DNA of 64,000 nt, taken from NCBI GenBank assembly GCA_038324085.1, contig JBBQHP010000006.1, positions 62,001 through 126,000 of the forward strand, written 5' to 3'. This DNA comes from Ga0077523 sp038324085. GTDB lineage: Bacteria > Pseudomonadota > Gammaproteobacteria > Burkholderiales > Ga0077523. Positions 1 through 8,972 of the stretch are shown here, in pieces (within the stretch, counting starts at the first letter, position 1; each line of letters begins with the position of its first letter). The translations under genes were made by a program, and so were the position numbers. The notes under the pieces are model-generated. The model saw only the letters and a list, made by a program, of their open reading frames with translations, did no database searches and was not told where the DNA came from.

Positions 1-536
1 GTGAACGGCTCGAGCAAACCGAAATCCGCGAGCTGCCGGCACATCTGTTCGGTGCGCGCGAGATCGGTCTCGTATTCGAACACGAACTTCTGCACTTTCT
101 CCCAGGCCGGGGTCGCATTGCCGGTCTCGTCGAACAACAGGTCGCCCGCGTCGCCCAATGCGCCATTCTCGACACAGACGACGCGCTCCGACTGCTCCTT
201 GCCGTCCATGGTGATCCGGGTCATGCAGAACGGGTAGCGGCGGACGTACGCGGGCACGTAGCTGCGACGATCCCACGTCTTGTCCCACAGGACGAACAGG
301 TTGCGTTCGCGTTCCAGACCGACCACTGCCATCGCCACGAAGCTCTTGCCCTCATCCCCGGAGATGAACACGAGCGGGTAGTTCCGACTGGCCGGAACGA
401 ACTCCGTGAAACTCACGGGAATCGGGTTCAGCGCATGAAAGGCATCAGGCACCAGCCGCGCGTCGGGCAGCAACACGCGATGGGATTTGCTCAACGGAAC
501 GATGTTCTTGTATGCGTACGGGGGTGCGATATCCAT
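1..536 (-). CDS. SapC family protein (3' end cut by window edge)
   Basis: The frame opens with ATG at 536 and has no stop before base 1, so 178 residues are visible and the C-terminus is missing. The start (MDIAPPYAYKNIVPLSKSHR) and the following segment with FISGDEGKSFVAM and a basic YVPAYVRRYPF stretch resemble the SapC family (PF07277), which was named from an association with S-layer or peptide-transport loci and whose biochemical role is not settled. No signal peptide is visible. It lies 70 bases beyond the photolyase stop on the same strand, so it could be the tail of the long operon or an independent gene; the sequence does not decide. Family assignment is fairly confident, function is not. 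Confidence 0.72.
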   Translation of the reverse strand, partial: MDIAPPYAYKNIVPLSKSHRVLLPDARLVPDAFHALNPIPVSFTEFVPASRNYPLVFISGDEGKSFVAMAVVGLERERNLFVLWDKTWDRRSYVPAYVRRYPFCMTRITMDGKEQSERVVCVENGALGDAGDLLFDETGNATPAWEKVQKFVFEYETDLARTEQMCRQLADFGLLEPF

Positions 537-606
537 GTCTCCGGACCTGTTCGATGGGTGCGCAGCGGCCGCCAGCACGCACGATATCCGACCCCGCGTT
601 GGCCCG

Positions 607-2061
607 CTACCGGTCCGGGGGGCCGGACGGTCGATTCCGCACCGCTTGCGCATAGAGCTCCAGCGCCATCGCTCGGGCACGGGCGTGGTCGACCACGGGC
701 GCGGGATAGTCGCGTCCGACGACCATCCCGACGGCGGACTGGACGAGCGGCGGCATCGTCCAGGGCGCATGAATGTAGCGAGCGGGGACCTGCGCGAGTT
801 CGGGCAGGTAGAGTCGGATGAATCGACCGTCCGGGTCGAACTTTTCGGACTGCGTGACCGGATTGAAGATGCGGAAATAAGGCTGGGCATCGCACCCGGT
901 CGAAGCCGCCCACTGCCAGCCGCCATTGTTGGCAGCCAGATCGTAGTCGTTCAGCTGTCCGGCAAAGTACTGTTCGCCCAGACGCCAATCCACGTGGAGA
1001 TCCTTGACCAGGAACGAAGCCGTGACCATGCGCAGGCGATTGTGCATGTAGCCAGAAGAATTGATCTGCCGCATGGCCGCGTCCACCAGCGGGTAGCCGG
1101 TGCGACCGTCGCGCCACGCAGCGAACAGATCCTCGCGATCGGTGAACGCGAGAGTGTCGAACTCGGGCTTGAAGCTGCGCCCCACCACGTGCGGGTGGTG
1201 CCAGAGGATCTGGAAGTAGAAATCGCGCCAAACAAGCTCGGAGAGCCAGGTCTTCGCTCCGGCCGAGGCCAGCGCGTGGGCGGCCCGGGCCAGTTCCCGG
1301 ATCGAAATCGTCCCGAACCGAAGATGCACGGACAGATAGGACGGCCCGCGTGTGGCCGGAAAATTCCGGCGCTCCCGGTACGCGTCGATCCGCGTCAGGA
1401 ACTCCTCGAACAGCCGGCGCGCCCCCGCAATGCCGAGCGGGATCTTCAACAGCTCGAGATTGGTGCGTTCGAATCCCATCGACTGCAACGAGGGTACGGC
1501 TGCGTCGTCGGCGGTGGCGAAGTTGTGGCGATACGCTTCGACCGGATAGGACTCGAGATGAAAATCGTCGAGCCTGGCGAGCCAGGCGTTCCGGTATGGC
1601 GTGTACACCGTATACGGCCGGCCGGCCTGCGTGAGCACCTCGTCCTTCTCGAAGATGCACTGGTCCTTGTACGTATGGAGCACTCTGCCGGCCTCCGCCA
1701 GGCGATGCTCAACGCCAGCGTCGCGCGCGATCGCGAGCGGTTCGTAGTCGTGGTTAACGTACACCGCGTCGACGGCCAGCTCGGCGGCCAGCTTCGGCAC
1801 GAGCTCGCGGGCCCGGCCATGCCGCACGATCAGGCCGCCGCCGAGCGATTCGAGTACGGCCTTCAGCTCCGTGACCGCATGACGGATGAACTCGACGCGC
1901 CGATCCGACCGGCTCGGCAGCGCATCGAGTATCTCCGTGTCGAATACGAATGCACACCAGACGGACCGGGACTGCTTCAACGCATGGAACAGTGCGGCGT
2001 GGTCGTGGGCGCGCAGGTCGCGCCGGAACCAGACCAGCGCGCGATCGTTGCCCCTCGTCAT
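607..2061 (-). CDS. phrB: Deoxyribodipyrimidine photolyase
   Basis: A 484-residue class I photolyase/cryptochrome-family protein of normal length. It repairs UV-induced cyclobutane pyrimidine dimers using reduced FAD and blue light. The N-terminal antenna domain starts with LVWFRRDLRAHDHAAL. The C-terminal FAD domain (about residues 200-480) contains WRDFYFQ, the MHNRLRM segment, VDWRLGEQYFA, and the NNGGWQW and FNPVTQSEKFDPDG motifs typical of DNA-repairing members. It starts 3 bases after the upstream NTF2-like stop, so it is probably the last or next-to-last gene of the minus-strand operon that begins near 10217. Light repair beside a light-sensing regulator is a coherent pairing. A cryptochrome role is less likely because the repair-type motifs are intact. 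Confidence 0.95.
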   Translation of the reverse strand: MTRGNDRALVWFRRDLRAHDHAALFHALKQSRSVWCAFVFDTEILDALPSRSDRRVEFIRHAVTELKAVLESLGGGLIVRHGRARELVPKLAAELAVDAVYVNHDYEPLAIARDAGVEHRLAEAGRVLHTYKDQCIFEKDEVLTQAGRPYTVYTPYRNAWLARLDDFHLESYPVEAYRHNFATADDAAVPSLQSMGFERTNLELLKIPLGIAGARRLFEEFLTRIDAYRERRNFPATRGPSYLSVHLRFGTISIRELARAAHALASAGAKTWLSELVWRDFYFQILWHHPHVVGRSFKPEFDTLAFTDREDLFAAWRDGRTGYPLVDAAMRQINSSGYMHNRLRMVTASFLVKDLHVDWRLGEQYFAGQLNDYDLAANNGGWQWAASTGCDAQPYFRIFNPVTQSEKFDPDGRFIRLYLPELAQVPARYIHAPWTMPPLVQSAVGMVVGRDYPAPVVDHARARAMALELYAQAVRNRPSGPPDR

Positions 2062-2064
2062 GGC

Positions 2065-2493
2065 TCAGCCCAGCTTCCGTCCGAGGAACCGGATCACTCC
2101 GCCGATCACCGGCAGCTTGGCGTAGAGCTCCTCGGCGACGTCCCAGTAGTCCCGGTGATAGCAGATGCGGCCGTCCGGAGCAAACCGGAGATGGCTGACG
2201 CCATGGACAGTCTGCAGGACGCCGGGGCGATAGCGCTTGATGCGGAACGTGAAGTTCCATTCGAGCATCGCCTGTTCGCGCTCGACGAGGCGATTGACGA
2301 TCGCGAAGGCCGGCTCGTCCAGCGCCTCGAACATGCGCTCGAACACCGCCCGGATATCCTCGATGCGATGCACCTCGTTGAACGGATCCTTGAAATACGC
2401 ATCCTCGCGATAGATGCGCGCAATGCCCGCCAGACTTTCCGGCGAGATCGTTTCGAAAAAGTGCGCGACCTCTTCGGGCGAGAGCCTGCTCAC
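2065..2493 (-). CDS. NTF2-like (SnoaL-like) domain protein
   Basis: A 142-residue protein with a GTG start at 2493 that overlaps the SDR stop (GTGA). The frame is open further upstream, but that extension is antisense-like low-complexity arginine-rich sequence over the SDR gene and is rejected. The core (YREDAYFKDPFNEVHRIEDI, FERMFEALDEPAF, WNFTFRIKRYRPG, GVSHLRFAPDGRI, HRDYWDVAEELY) matches the nuclear transport factor 2-like fold, where a cone-shaped pocket binds small hydrophobic ligands or catalyses isomerisation and hydration. Such proteins are often found between an SDR and a photolyase in stress clusters of this kind. The substrate is unknown; the coupled translation suggests it acts with the SDR. 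Confidence 0.82.
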   Translation of the reverse strand: MSRLSPEEVAHFFETISPESLAGIARIYREDAYFKDPFNEVHRIEDIRAVFERMFEALDEPAFAIVNRLVEREQAMLEWNFTFRIKRYRPGVLQTVHGVSHLRFAPDGRICYHRDYWDVAEELYAKLPVIGGVIRFLGRKLG

Positions 2494-3269
2494 AATCCCG
2501 TGATCTTGCGGATGAGCGGAAAGTACAGCGCGTAGGGCAGCAGTCGGAGCAGTTTCAGCAACCGCGTGAAACGCTTCGGGAAGTGGGTCTCGAACTCGCC
2601 GCGCTCGAAGCCCCGCACCGTCTGATCCGCCGCCTCCTCGGCGGTGATGAGCGCCGGCATCGTGAATGCGTTGCCGGCGGTGAGCGGCGTCTTGACGAAC
2701 CCGGGGCTCACTACGTGCACGCCCACCCCGCGCGGCGCCAGATCGATGTACAGGGCCTCCGCCAGATTCAGCAGCGCCGCCTTGGTCGGTCCGTAGATCA
2801 GTGCCTGCGGCAAGCCGCTGTAGCCGGCGACGCTGGAGACGATGCCGATGTGCCCGCTGCCGCGGCTGACGAACACCGGAACGATCGAGGCGAGCACATT
2901 CAACACGCCCATGACATTGACCTCGACCATCGACCGGGCGGTCTCGAGGTCCAGGTCCCAGGCGCGCATCGGCGTGTAGCTGCCGGCGACGACGATCACG
3001 ACATCGGCGCCGCCCCAGGTGTCCACCAGCGCGCGATGAGCCGCAGCGACGGTGTCCACCTGCGTCACATCGAGCGGCAATGCCAACGCCCGACCATCGG
3101 GTGCCGACGCCACCAGCTGATCCAGAGGCTCGCGTCGACGCGCGGACAACGCCAGCCGGGCGCCGCGTGCGAGCAGCGCTTGCGCCACCGCCGCGCCGAT
3201 GCCCGACGACGCGCCGACCACCCAGACCCGCTGGGCCGTCCAATCGGAGATCGGCGCGTTCAGCGACAC
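2490..3269 (-). CDS. Short-chain dehydrogenase/reductase (SDR)
   Basis: A 259-residue classical SDR. The nucleotide-binding motif VGASSGIGAAVAQ sits at about residues 17-29, the catalytic serine lies in IVSSVAGYSG, and the YGPTK motif supplies the catalytic Tyr and Lys. These indicate NAD(P)-dependent oxidation or reduction of an alcohol or ketone. A hydrophobic C-terminal stretch (LLKLLRLLPYALYFPLIRKI) suggests membrane association, which fits a lipid-type substrate. It lies 4 bases after the DUF3833 stop and overlaps the NTF2-like start by 4 bases, so it is in the same operon. The specific substrate cannot be read from the sequence. Confidence 0.9.
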   Translation of the reverse strand: MSLNAPISDWTAQRVWVVGASSGIGAAVAQALLARGARLALSARRREPLDQLVASAPDGRALALPLDVTQVDTVAAAHRALVDTWGGADVVIVVAGSYTPMRAWDLDLETARSMVEVNVMGVLNVLASIVPVFVSRGSGHIGIVSSVAGYSGLPQALIYGPTKAALLNLAEALYIDLAPRGVGVHVVSPGFVKTPLTAGNAFTMPALITAEEAADQTVRGFERGEFETHFPKRFTRLLKLLRLLPYALYFPLIRKITGL

Positions 3270-3273
3270 GGAT

Positions 3274-3798
3274 TCAATCCCGCTTGCGGAAACTGATGAA
3301 GACCTGCGCCACTTCGACGCCGAACTTGGTGATGCTCGTACGATTCAGGAGCACCTTTTCGTCCATCTGGTACATCCAGTCATCCACGTCGAGGTGCACG
3401 GTGGAATCGCCGTACGGAAAATCGAGCACGTAGGCGAAGCGGAACGCGTTGCCGGCGGCTTCGCCTCGCGCTTCCCCGACGACGTCTCCGGCCGTCCCGA
3501 CATACCGATCGCCGTTCTTCAACAGCGTCCATACCCGGCGCTCGGTCCTGCCGTCGGAGTACGTGAACCGCTCGTCGAGCTTGCCGGTGTCGCCGTCCCA
3601 TTGGCCCCGTATGGCGACCTTGAAGCGCTGCGAGACGGACCCGTCGCGGTTGCGCACGAGACCCCAGGCGTCGATGTCACCGTCGAAGTAAGCCTTGAGA
3701 TCGAGAACCGGTTTCTCCGCACGATAGGACTCGACCTTCACGGATGAGCAGCCGGCGACGAACAGGGCGACGATGACGATCAGGCAGCGATGGATCAT
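3274..3798 (-). CDS. DUF3833 family lipoprotein
   Basis: A 174-residue protein. The ATG at 3798 is preferred because it overlaps the MFS stop (ATGA) and begins a lipoprotein signal (MIHRCLIVIVALFVAGCSSV) whose lipobox AGC would make the Cys the mature N-terminus. The rest (LDLKAYFDGDIDAWGLVRNR, FTYSDGRTERRVW, WTLLKNGDRYVGTAGDVVGE, DFPYGDSTVHLDVDDWMY) is typical of DUF3833, a lipocalin-like beta-rich family seen with cyclopropane-fatty-acid-synthase and photolyase genes. A periplasm-facing lipid-binding role is plausible but inferred. A longer upstream start at 3834 exists but would place extra residues before the signal peptide. Confidence 0.88.
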   Translation of the reverse strand: MIHRCLIVIVALFVAGCSSVKVESYRAEKPVLDLKAYFDGDIDAWGLVRNRDGSVSQRFKVAIRGQWDGDTGKLDERFTYSDGRTERRVWTLLKNGDRYVGTAGDVVGEARGEAAGNAFRFAYVLDFPYGDSTVHLDVDDWMYQMDEKVLLNRTSITKFGVEVAQVFISFRKRD

Positions 3799-5147
3799 GG
3801 GATCTGGGGTCCTTGGGAAGTGGGCACGATCCACGCGCGTTCAAGCGGCGCGAACCAGAGTGTCGCAACCGCCACGAGCTTGAGAGCACAGGGCGCCGCG
3901 GCGTAGACGAACGAGAGCTGGCCCATGGCGATCTGCGCGACACCCGGCTGATAGCCGAGCAGGCCCAGTAACGGAAGGGCGATGCCCGCGCCGAGCGCGA
4001 GATTGAGCTTTTCCGTGAGCTGCCAGAGCCCGAAGTAGGCACCGTCGGATCGATCGCCATCGCCGGCGCGATCGCGATCGACCACGTCGGCGAGGATCGA
4101 TGGCGGCAGGGCGAGCTCCGCCCCGTAGGCGACACCCGACAGTGCGCAGACCATGCCGAACTCGACCGCATCCCCTTTGCCGAGCGCGAACGCCCAGACG
4201 AAGGCGGCTACGCTCATCACCATCCCGAGCAGCCACGCGTTCTTCTTGCCGACACGCTTCGTCGCACTGACCCACAGCGGCATGCCGGCGGCGCCGAACG
4301 CAAAGTACAACCCGAGAAAAACGCCGTTCAGGTCGGCGCGGTCGAGCACGTCCTGGACATAGAACAGGATGAGAGTCGCGGGGATCGCGGAAGCCACGCC
4401 GCTCGTGACAAACACGGCAAGGAGCCAGCGAAATCCCGGGCTCGCCAAAGGCGCCTTCAACGCCTGACGCAAAGTCTTGCCGGCGGATGCGCGCGCCGGG
4501 GATCGCGTTGCAGGTGTCGGCGATCCGAACAGCATCAGCCCAGCTCCGATCAGGAGCATCGGCACGAACAGAAGGCTGAACCGACGCAGCCCCTCGCCGA
4601 GGTCCCGACCCGTGCCAAGGTCACCAACGGTCACCGGAGCGAGCATCTCCGGCAGCGCCGCCGCGATCAGCACGCCCACGACACCGCATGCGCCGCGCAC
4701 GGCCGTGACGCGGGTACGCTCGTGATAATCGGTGCTCAGTTCCGCGCCCAGGGCGAAATAGCTGATCGCGGCCATGCTGAAGCCGAGGTACGCGACGACC
4801 AGGGAGACGGTGAGCCAGAGCGCGAGCCATGGTCCCGACACTTGGGGCGGCTGGAACAGGCAGAGCACGCCGAGCGCAAGCAGGGGCACGGCAGCGACGA
4901 TGAAACGTTGGCGACCATCCGCCGCGCGGGCATGGCGATCGCTCCACCAGCCCAGCAGCGGATCCTGGATGGCGTCGAGCAGGCGCGCTGCCAGCAGAAT
5001 GGTGCCGATAGTCACGAGCGACAGGCCGAGAGTGTCGGCGTACAACTTGGGCACGAACACGTACACGGGCAATGCCGCCATCGCGAGGGGCAGTGCCAGC
5101 GCCGCGTAGGCGCCCAGGCGGGCCCGCGGCAGCGGGCCGCCGTTCAT
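3795..5147 (-). CDS. MFS transporter, GPH (MFS_2)-like
   Basis: A 450-residue integral membrane protein with about twelve hydrophobic segments. Its first loop contains LLDAIQDPLLGWWSDRHARA, the D-P-x-x-G-x-x-S-D-R signature of the glycoside-pentoside-hexuronide (GPH) branch of the major facilitator superfamily. Classic members move sugars with cations, but copies inside photolyase/CFA-synthase clusters have no demonstrated sugar role and may handle lipids or other hydrophobic compounds (inference). The start overlaps the chalcone-isomerase-like stop (ATGA) and the end overlaps the DUF3833 start, so it sits mid-operon with tight translational coupling. Confidence 0.88.
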   Translation of the reverse strand: MNGGPLPRARLGAYAALALPLAMAALPVYVFVPKLYADTLGLSLVTIGTILLAARLLDAIQDPLLGWWSDRHARAADGRQRFIVAAVPLLALGVLCLFQPPQVSGPWLALWLTVSLVVAYLGFSMAAISYFALGAELSTDYHERTRVTAVRGACGVVGVLIAAALPEMLAPVTVGDLGTGRDLGEGLRRFSLLFVPMLLIGAGLMLFGSPTPATRSPARASAGKTLRQALKAPLASPGFRWLLAVFVTSGVASAIPATLILFYVQDVLDRADLNGVFLGLYFAFGAAGMPLWVSATKRVGKKNAWLLGMVMSVAAFVWAFALGKGDAVEFGMVCALSGVAYGAELALPPSILADVVDRDRAGDGDRSDGAYFGLWQLTEKLNLALGAGIALPLLGLLGYQPGVAQIAMGQLSFVYAAAPCALKLVAVATLWFAPLERAWIVPTSQGPQIP

Positions 5148-5674
5148 TGCCGACCCAGCAAAGCCGCCCTGAGCTTCGGCACGCGCGTCGCAGGGTCCAG
5201 CCAGATCGAGAAGAACGCGCGCGCGAACTCGGGATCGTCGACCAGGGCGGTGGCACGGCCGTCATGATAGAACTGCACGCCGGCACCGGGGCGATAGACG
5301 CCGGTGATGTGACTGCCGTTCTGCACGTCCGGGAGGGCACGGCGCAGGCGATCGCGCCACAAGGCGCTCTGGTCCGGATCGATGTAGCCCAGGCGCTGCA
5401 TCTCCTCGATGCTCACCTCGGCCAGTCGGTCGCCTGAAAGCGCGCGCGCGTAGCGCAATTCGAGTGCGAACGGACGGTCCCATCGCAGATCCGGGCCTGA
5501 CACCCAGAGGGACGCGTCGTACAGGTGCAGGCCGAACCAGCGCATCTTGCCCTGCCCCAGCAAGCGCAGTGTCGTGTTCTCCGGCTGCAATCCGGACGAC
5601 AGCGACACGACATTGGCCGAGATCGCCGGGGCGGCTCCGAGCACCAGAAACAGCCAGAGCAGGATCCTAGACAC
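5144..5674 (-). CDS. Chalcone isomerase-like protein, exported
   Basis: A 176-residue protein with an N-terminal signal peptide (MSRILLWLFLVLGAAPAISA) and a chalcone-isomerase-like fold region: LGQGKMRWFGLHLYDASLWV, LELRYARALSGDRLAEVS, then IEEMQRLGY and GVYRPGAGVQFYHDGR near the end. Bacterial members are not flavonoid enzymes; the fold is shared with fatty-acid-binding proteins, so lipid binding in the periplasm is a reasonable guess. It overlaps the upstream CFA-synthase-like gene by 8 bases and the downstream MFS start by 4 bases. Operon position strongly suggests a shared role with the lipid-modifying genes. The catalytic role is unknown. Confidence 0.87.
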   Translation of the reverse strand: MSRILLWLFLVLGAAPAISANVVSLSSGLQPENTTLRLLGQGKMRWFGLHLYDASLWVSGPDLRWDRPFALELRYARALSGDRLAEVSIEEMQRLGYIDPDQSALWRDRLRRALPDVQNGSHITGVYRPGAGVQFYHDGRATALVDDPEFARAFFSIWLDPATRVPKLRAALLGRQ

Positions 5675-6893
5675 GCTTGAGGGTCACCTGGAGCACGTCG
5701 ATGGTGCCGGCACGGAATCCCGCCTCGCAGTATGCGAGATAGAAATTCCAGGTGCGCACGAAGCGTTCGTCGAAACCGAGCGCGTACAGATCGGTCAGAC
5801 GGGCATTGAATCGCTGGCGCCAGCGCCGGATCGTCTCGGCGTAGTCGTGGCGGAATGCGACGGAGCCGCCGACCAGCAGGCCTTGCTGGGACGCACGATC
5901 GCGGAACACCTCCTCGGACGGCAGCATGCCTCCGGGAAAGATGTACTGCTGGATGAAATCGGTTCCCACGCGATAGCGCGCGAACAGTTCGTCCGCGATG
6001 CTGATGGTCTGGACGATGGCACGACCACCCTTTTTCAACCGATCTCGCACGACCCGGAAGAACTGCGGCCAGTACTTCTCGCCGACCGCCTCGAACATCT
6101 CGATCGACACGATATGGTCGAACTCGCCTTTCACGTCGCGGTAGTCGCGCAGCTCGATCGTGGCGAGTTCACCGCAGCCGGCGTTGCGCAAACGCTCGCG
6201 CGCGTAGACGAGCTGTTCCCTCGACAACGTGATGCCGTGCACCTTGCAGCCGCGCGTGCGCACTGCGTGCTCGGCAAAACCACCCCACCCGCAACCGATC
6301 TCGAGGATGGCGTCGCCCGCCTTCACCTCCAGTTGTTCCAGAATGCGCTCGTACTTGGTCGCCTGTGCCTCGTCGAGCGAGCCATTCATCCGACCCTCGA
6401 ACATCGCCGACGAATAGGTCATCGAAGGATCGAGCCAGAGCGCATAGAACGCATTGCCGAGGTCGTAGTGGGCGTGCACGTTGCGCTTCGCCCGGGCCCG
6501 CGAGTTCCGGTGCAGCAGATGGCGCAACCGATAGAACAACGATCCCCACCAGCGTCCGTACACCGCCGCGCCGAGCGCGGCATGGTTGGCCGCGGCGAGT
6601 CCCAGCAATTTGGCGAGATCTGGGGTGTCCCAGCGTTTCTGGATCCAGCTCTCGGCGAAACCGATGTCGCCGGCACGCAGAACGTCGGCGCATACGCGCC
6701 AGTCCTGGATGCGCAGCAGCGCTTGCGGCCCGGGAGTCTCTCCGACGAAGACGTGCAGGCGTCCATCGGGCGTGATCAGGTCGAGCTGCCCTGCGTGCAA
6801 CCGCGCGAGAATCGCAAGCAGCAGCCTGGCCACTCGGGGCGGCGGTGCGATGTCTAGGGTCTGCGGCGGCGCTGGCATGTCTCTCAGGTTCAT
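5667..6893 (-). CDS. Cyclopropane-fatty-acyl-phospholipid synthase-like methyltransferase
   Basis: A 408-residue SAM-dependent methyltransferase of the CFA synthase family, which alkylates double bonds of membrane phospholipid acyl chains. The SAM-binding motif ILEIGCGWGGFAEHAVRTRG is near the middle. HAHYDLGNAFYALWLDPSMT precedes it, and IVSIEMFEAVGEKYW, FIQQYIFPGGMLPS and a C-terminal WNFYLAYCEAGFR follow, all family hallmarks. ATG 6893 is chosen because it overlaps the DUF1365 stop; a longer start at 6953 would run into that gene. Because it is co-transcribed with an amine-oxidase-like FAD protein and DUF1365 under a LitR-like regulator, it may be closer to the UfaM-type enzymes of furan fatty acid synthesis than to housekeeping Cfa; that is inference. 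Confidence 0.9.
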   Translation of the reverse strand: MNLRDMPAPPQTLDIAPPPRVARLLLAILARLHAGQLDLITPDGRLHVFVGETPGPQALLRIQDWRVCADVLRAGDIGFAESWIQKRWDTPDLAKLLGLAAANHAALGAAVYGRWWGSLFYRLRHLLHRNSRARAKRNVHAHYDLGNAFYALWLDPSMTYSSAMFEGRMNGSLDEAQATKYERILEQLEVKAGDAILEIGCGWGGFAEHAVRTRGCKVHGITLSREQLVYARERLRNAGCGELATIELRDYRDVKGEFDHIVSIEMFEAVGEKYWPQFFRVVRDRLKKGGRAIVQTISIADELFARYRVGTDFIQQYIFPGGMLPSEEVFRDRASQQGLLVGGSVAFRHDYAETIRRWRQRFNARLTDLYALGFDERFVRTWNFYLAYCEAGFRAGTIDVLQVTLKRV

Positions 6894-7672
6894 CGGGTCG
6901 TCCCCCGGGCGGGTGGTATGGGCTTGGAGACGAACCGGACCCCCTTGAACCACAGCCGCACCGCTTGCCAGTGGATGCGCGCGATCACGGCGAGCGTCAT
7001 CCAGGGGTAGAGCGCGAAGGCCCGGACCACCCGGGCCGTGGTCAATGGCCGCGCCGACCCCGAGACCGATGTGACCAGCAGTTTACCGGCTGGATCGTCG
7101 TAGTCGATGCGCACGCGCGTGATCGTCGAATGCAGATCGAACTGGAATCGGTAACTGCCGCTCACTTCGCAGAACGGCGAGACATGGAACACCTTTCGCG
7201 CCGTCAGGACGTCGCTCGCCACGATCGGGCGCTGGTCCGGGTGCGCGAGCAGGTAGTTGTGGTGTTCGCCGAACGTGTTGCTGACTTCGCAGAGCACGGC
7301 GCGCAGTCGGTCCGCGCGATCGTGGCAGAACCAGAAGCTGACCGGGTTGAAGACGTAGCCGAGGACCCTGGGAAACGCCTGCAACCAGATTGCGCCGTCC
7401 GCGGCATCCAGGCCTTCGGCCGCAAGTAGCGTGCGGATCCAGGCGTCCAGGTCGCTCCCGTCCCGCGCCCCATGGTCTCGGCGATGAAAGCTCAGCAGAT
7501 TGAAGCGATCGACGGAGAACAGTGGACCGGCAAGTGCGGCCAAACCTGAGAGGGGAAAGCGCATGAAGAACACGCGATAGGAAAAAACGTTGCGCTTCGG
7601 CCGCAACCGCGCATGCATGACCCGGCCGAAGTAGATGTATGGGCCTATGCGACCATCGCCTCCGCCTGCCAT
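6890..7672 (-). CDS. DUF1365 domain-containing protein
   Basis: A 260-residue protein. The ATG at 7672 gives the usual N-terminus with IYFGRVMHARLRPKRNVFSY, overlapping the FAD gene by 28 bases; an upstream extension is open but looks non-coding. Motifs include FNLLSFHRRDHGARDGSDLD, the FPRVLGYVFNPVSFWFCHD segment diagnostic of DUF1365, SNTFGEHHNYLL, and KVFHVSPFCEVSGSYRF. DUF1365 genes nearly always sit between an FAD oxidoreductase and a CFA-synthase-like gene, exactly as here. The molecular activity is not established; conserved His residues could mark an enzyme or metal site. Its stop overlaps the CFA-synthase-like start (ATGA). Confidence 0.93.
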   Translation of the reverse strand: MAGGGDGRIGPYIYFGRVMHARLRPKRNVFSYRVFFMRFPLSGLAALAGPLFSVDRFNLLSFHRRDHGARDGSDLDAWIRTLLAAEGLDAADGAIWLQAFPRVLGYVFNPVSFWFCHDRADRLRAVLCEVSNTFGEHHNYLLAHPDQRPIVASDVLTARKVFHVSPFCEVSGSYRFQFDLHSTITRVRIDYDDPAGKLLVTSVSGSARPLTTARVVRAFALYPWMTLAVIARIHWQAVRLWFKGVRFVSKPIPPARGTTR

Positions 7673-8922
7673 GGCGCTCTCACCCCCAATGCGTTGGCCA
7701 CCGCCAGGCCCGATTTCAGCCCGTCCTCGTGGAATCCGTAACCCGTCCACGCACCGCAGAACCAGGTATGGCGCCGCCCCTGGATCGAGGGCAGGCGTGC
7801 CTGCGCATCGATCGCGGGTGCGTCGAACACCGGATGAGCATACTCGATGCGGCGGATGACGCATTCGGCCCGCGGTTCGCGCACCGGATTCAGTGTGACC
7901 ACGACCGGCGTCCGGCAAGGCAGCGGCTGGAGCCGGTTCAACAGGTAGCTCACGCTCACCGGTCGGCCATCCGCACCCGCTTCGGCGCCCAGGTAGTTCC
8001 AGGATGCCCATGCCTCGCGCATGCGTGGCAGCAGGCTCGCGTCGGTATGGAGCCAGGCCTGGTTCGGCTGGTACCCGATGCTGCCGAGTACGGCGTGTTC
8101 GTCGGCATCCGCGTCTTCGAGCAAGGCAAGCGACTGGTCGCTGTGGCTCGCCAGCACGACATCGTCGAACGCCTCGATGCCTCGATCGGAACGCACGTGC
8201 ACGCGGTCCTGGGCACGTGCTATCCCGGTGACCGGCGAATTCAACCGGATCTCGTCGACGCCTGCGGCGAGACGGCGGACGTATTCACGGCCCCCCCCGC
8301 TGACGGTGTGCCATTTCGGGCGGCCGTTGATCTGCAGCAGACCGTGGTTGTAGCAGAAGCGCAGGAAAGGCGACGCCGGATAGCCCAGCATGCTGGCGGT
8401 AGGCGCCGACCATATCGCCGCGCTCATGGGCAACAGGTACCACTCGCGGAAGGCGCGTCCGTAACTGCCCCGGTCGAGAAACGCCCCGAGGGTTCCCGTC
8501 GCGGGCGTGCCGCGTTCGACCAGCGCCGTCGCGTCGCGATTGAATTTCAGGATGTCCTTCAGCATGCCCCAGAACTGGGGCTTCACCAGATTGCGCTTCT
8601 GGGCGAAAACAGTGGCGATGCTGTTACCCGCCCATTCGAGGCGCTCGTCATCCACGCGCACGCTGAACGACATCTCGCTCGCGATGGATGCAACACCGAG
8701 GTGAGCGAACAGCGCACACAGATTGTGGTAGGTCCGGTCGTTGAACACCAGGAATCCGGTATCCACCGGGAAGCCGAGGCCGTCGACCGTGACATCGACG
8801 GTGTGCGTATGCCCGCCGAGGGTGGCAGCACGCTCGAACAGCGTCACGGCGTGGCGCTTTGACAGCAACCACGCGGCCGACAGGCCGGCGATGCCCGAAC
8901 CCACCACCGCTATGCGCTTCAT
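7645..8922 (-). CDS. FAD-dependent oxidoreductase (amine-oxidase-like)
   Basis: A 425-residue flavoprotein. The dinucleotide-binding motif VVGSGIAGLSAAWLL lies at the extreme N-terminus when ATG 8922 is used; an in-frame ATG at 8964 would add 14 Gly/Ala-rich residues and cannot be ruled out. Further motifs are ATLGGHTHTVDV, FPVDTGFLVFNDRTYHNL, LLPMSAAIWSAP, and a C-terminal FCGAWTGYGFHEDGLKSGLA that closes the FAD site. Members next to DUF1365 and CFA-synthase-like genes are thought to desaturate or oxidise acyl chains; UfaO of furan fatty acid synthesis is an oxidoreductase in such a cluster. It follows folE2 with a gap of about 10-50 bases. Confidence 0.9.
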   Translation of the reverse strand: MKRIAVVGSGIAGLSAAWLLSKRHAVTLFERAATLGGHTHTVDVTVDGLGFPVDTGFLVFNDRTYHNLCALFAHLGVASIASEMSFSVRVDDERLEWAGNSIATVFAQKRNLVKPQFWGMLKDILKFNRDATALVERGTPATGTLGAFLDRGSYGRAFREWYLLPMSAAIWSAPTASMLGYPASPFLRFCYNHGLLQINGRPKWHTVSGGGREYVRRLAAGVDEIRLNSPVTGIARAQDRVHVRSDRGIEAFDDVVLASHSDQSLALLEDADADEHAVLGSIGYQPNQAWLHTDASLLPRMREAWASWNYLGAEAGADGRPVSVSYLLNRLQPLPCRTPVVVTLNPVREPRAECVIRRIEYAHPVFDAPAIDAQARLPSIQGRRHTWFCGAWTGYGFHEDGLKSGLAVANALGVRAPWQAEAMVA

Positions 8923-8972
8923 TCCCCCTGCACCGCCCCCGGTGCGGCCGTCATTCGCTGCCATGACGGTGT

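Noticed and set aside
487..2535. A 682-codon open frame on the plus strand opposite photolyase
   Set aside because: It is antisense to the photolyase, NTF2-like and SDR genes, whose motifs are intact. Long antisense frames are common in GC-rich DNA, and its product has no family features.
2494..3243. N-terminal extension of the NTF2-like gene through the SDR region
   Set aside because: The extension is antisense-frame, arginine-rich sequence over a well-supported SDR gene; GTG 2493 with the GTGA overlap gives the family length.
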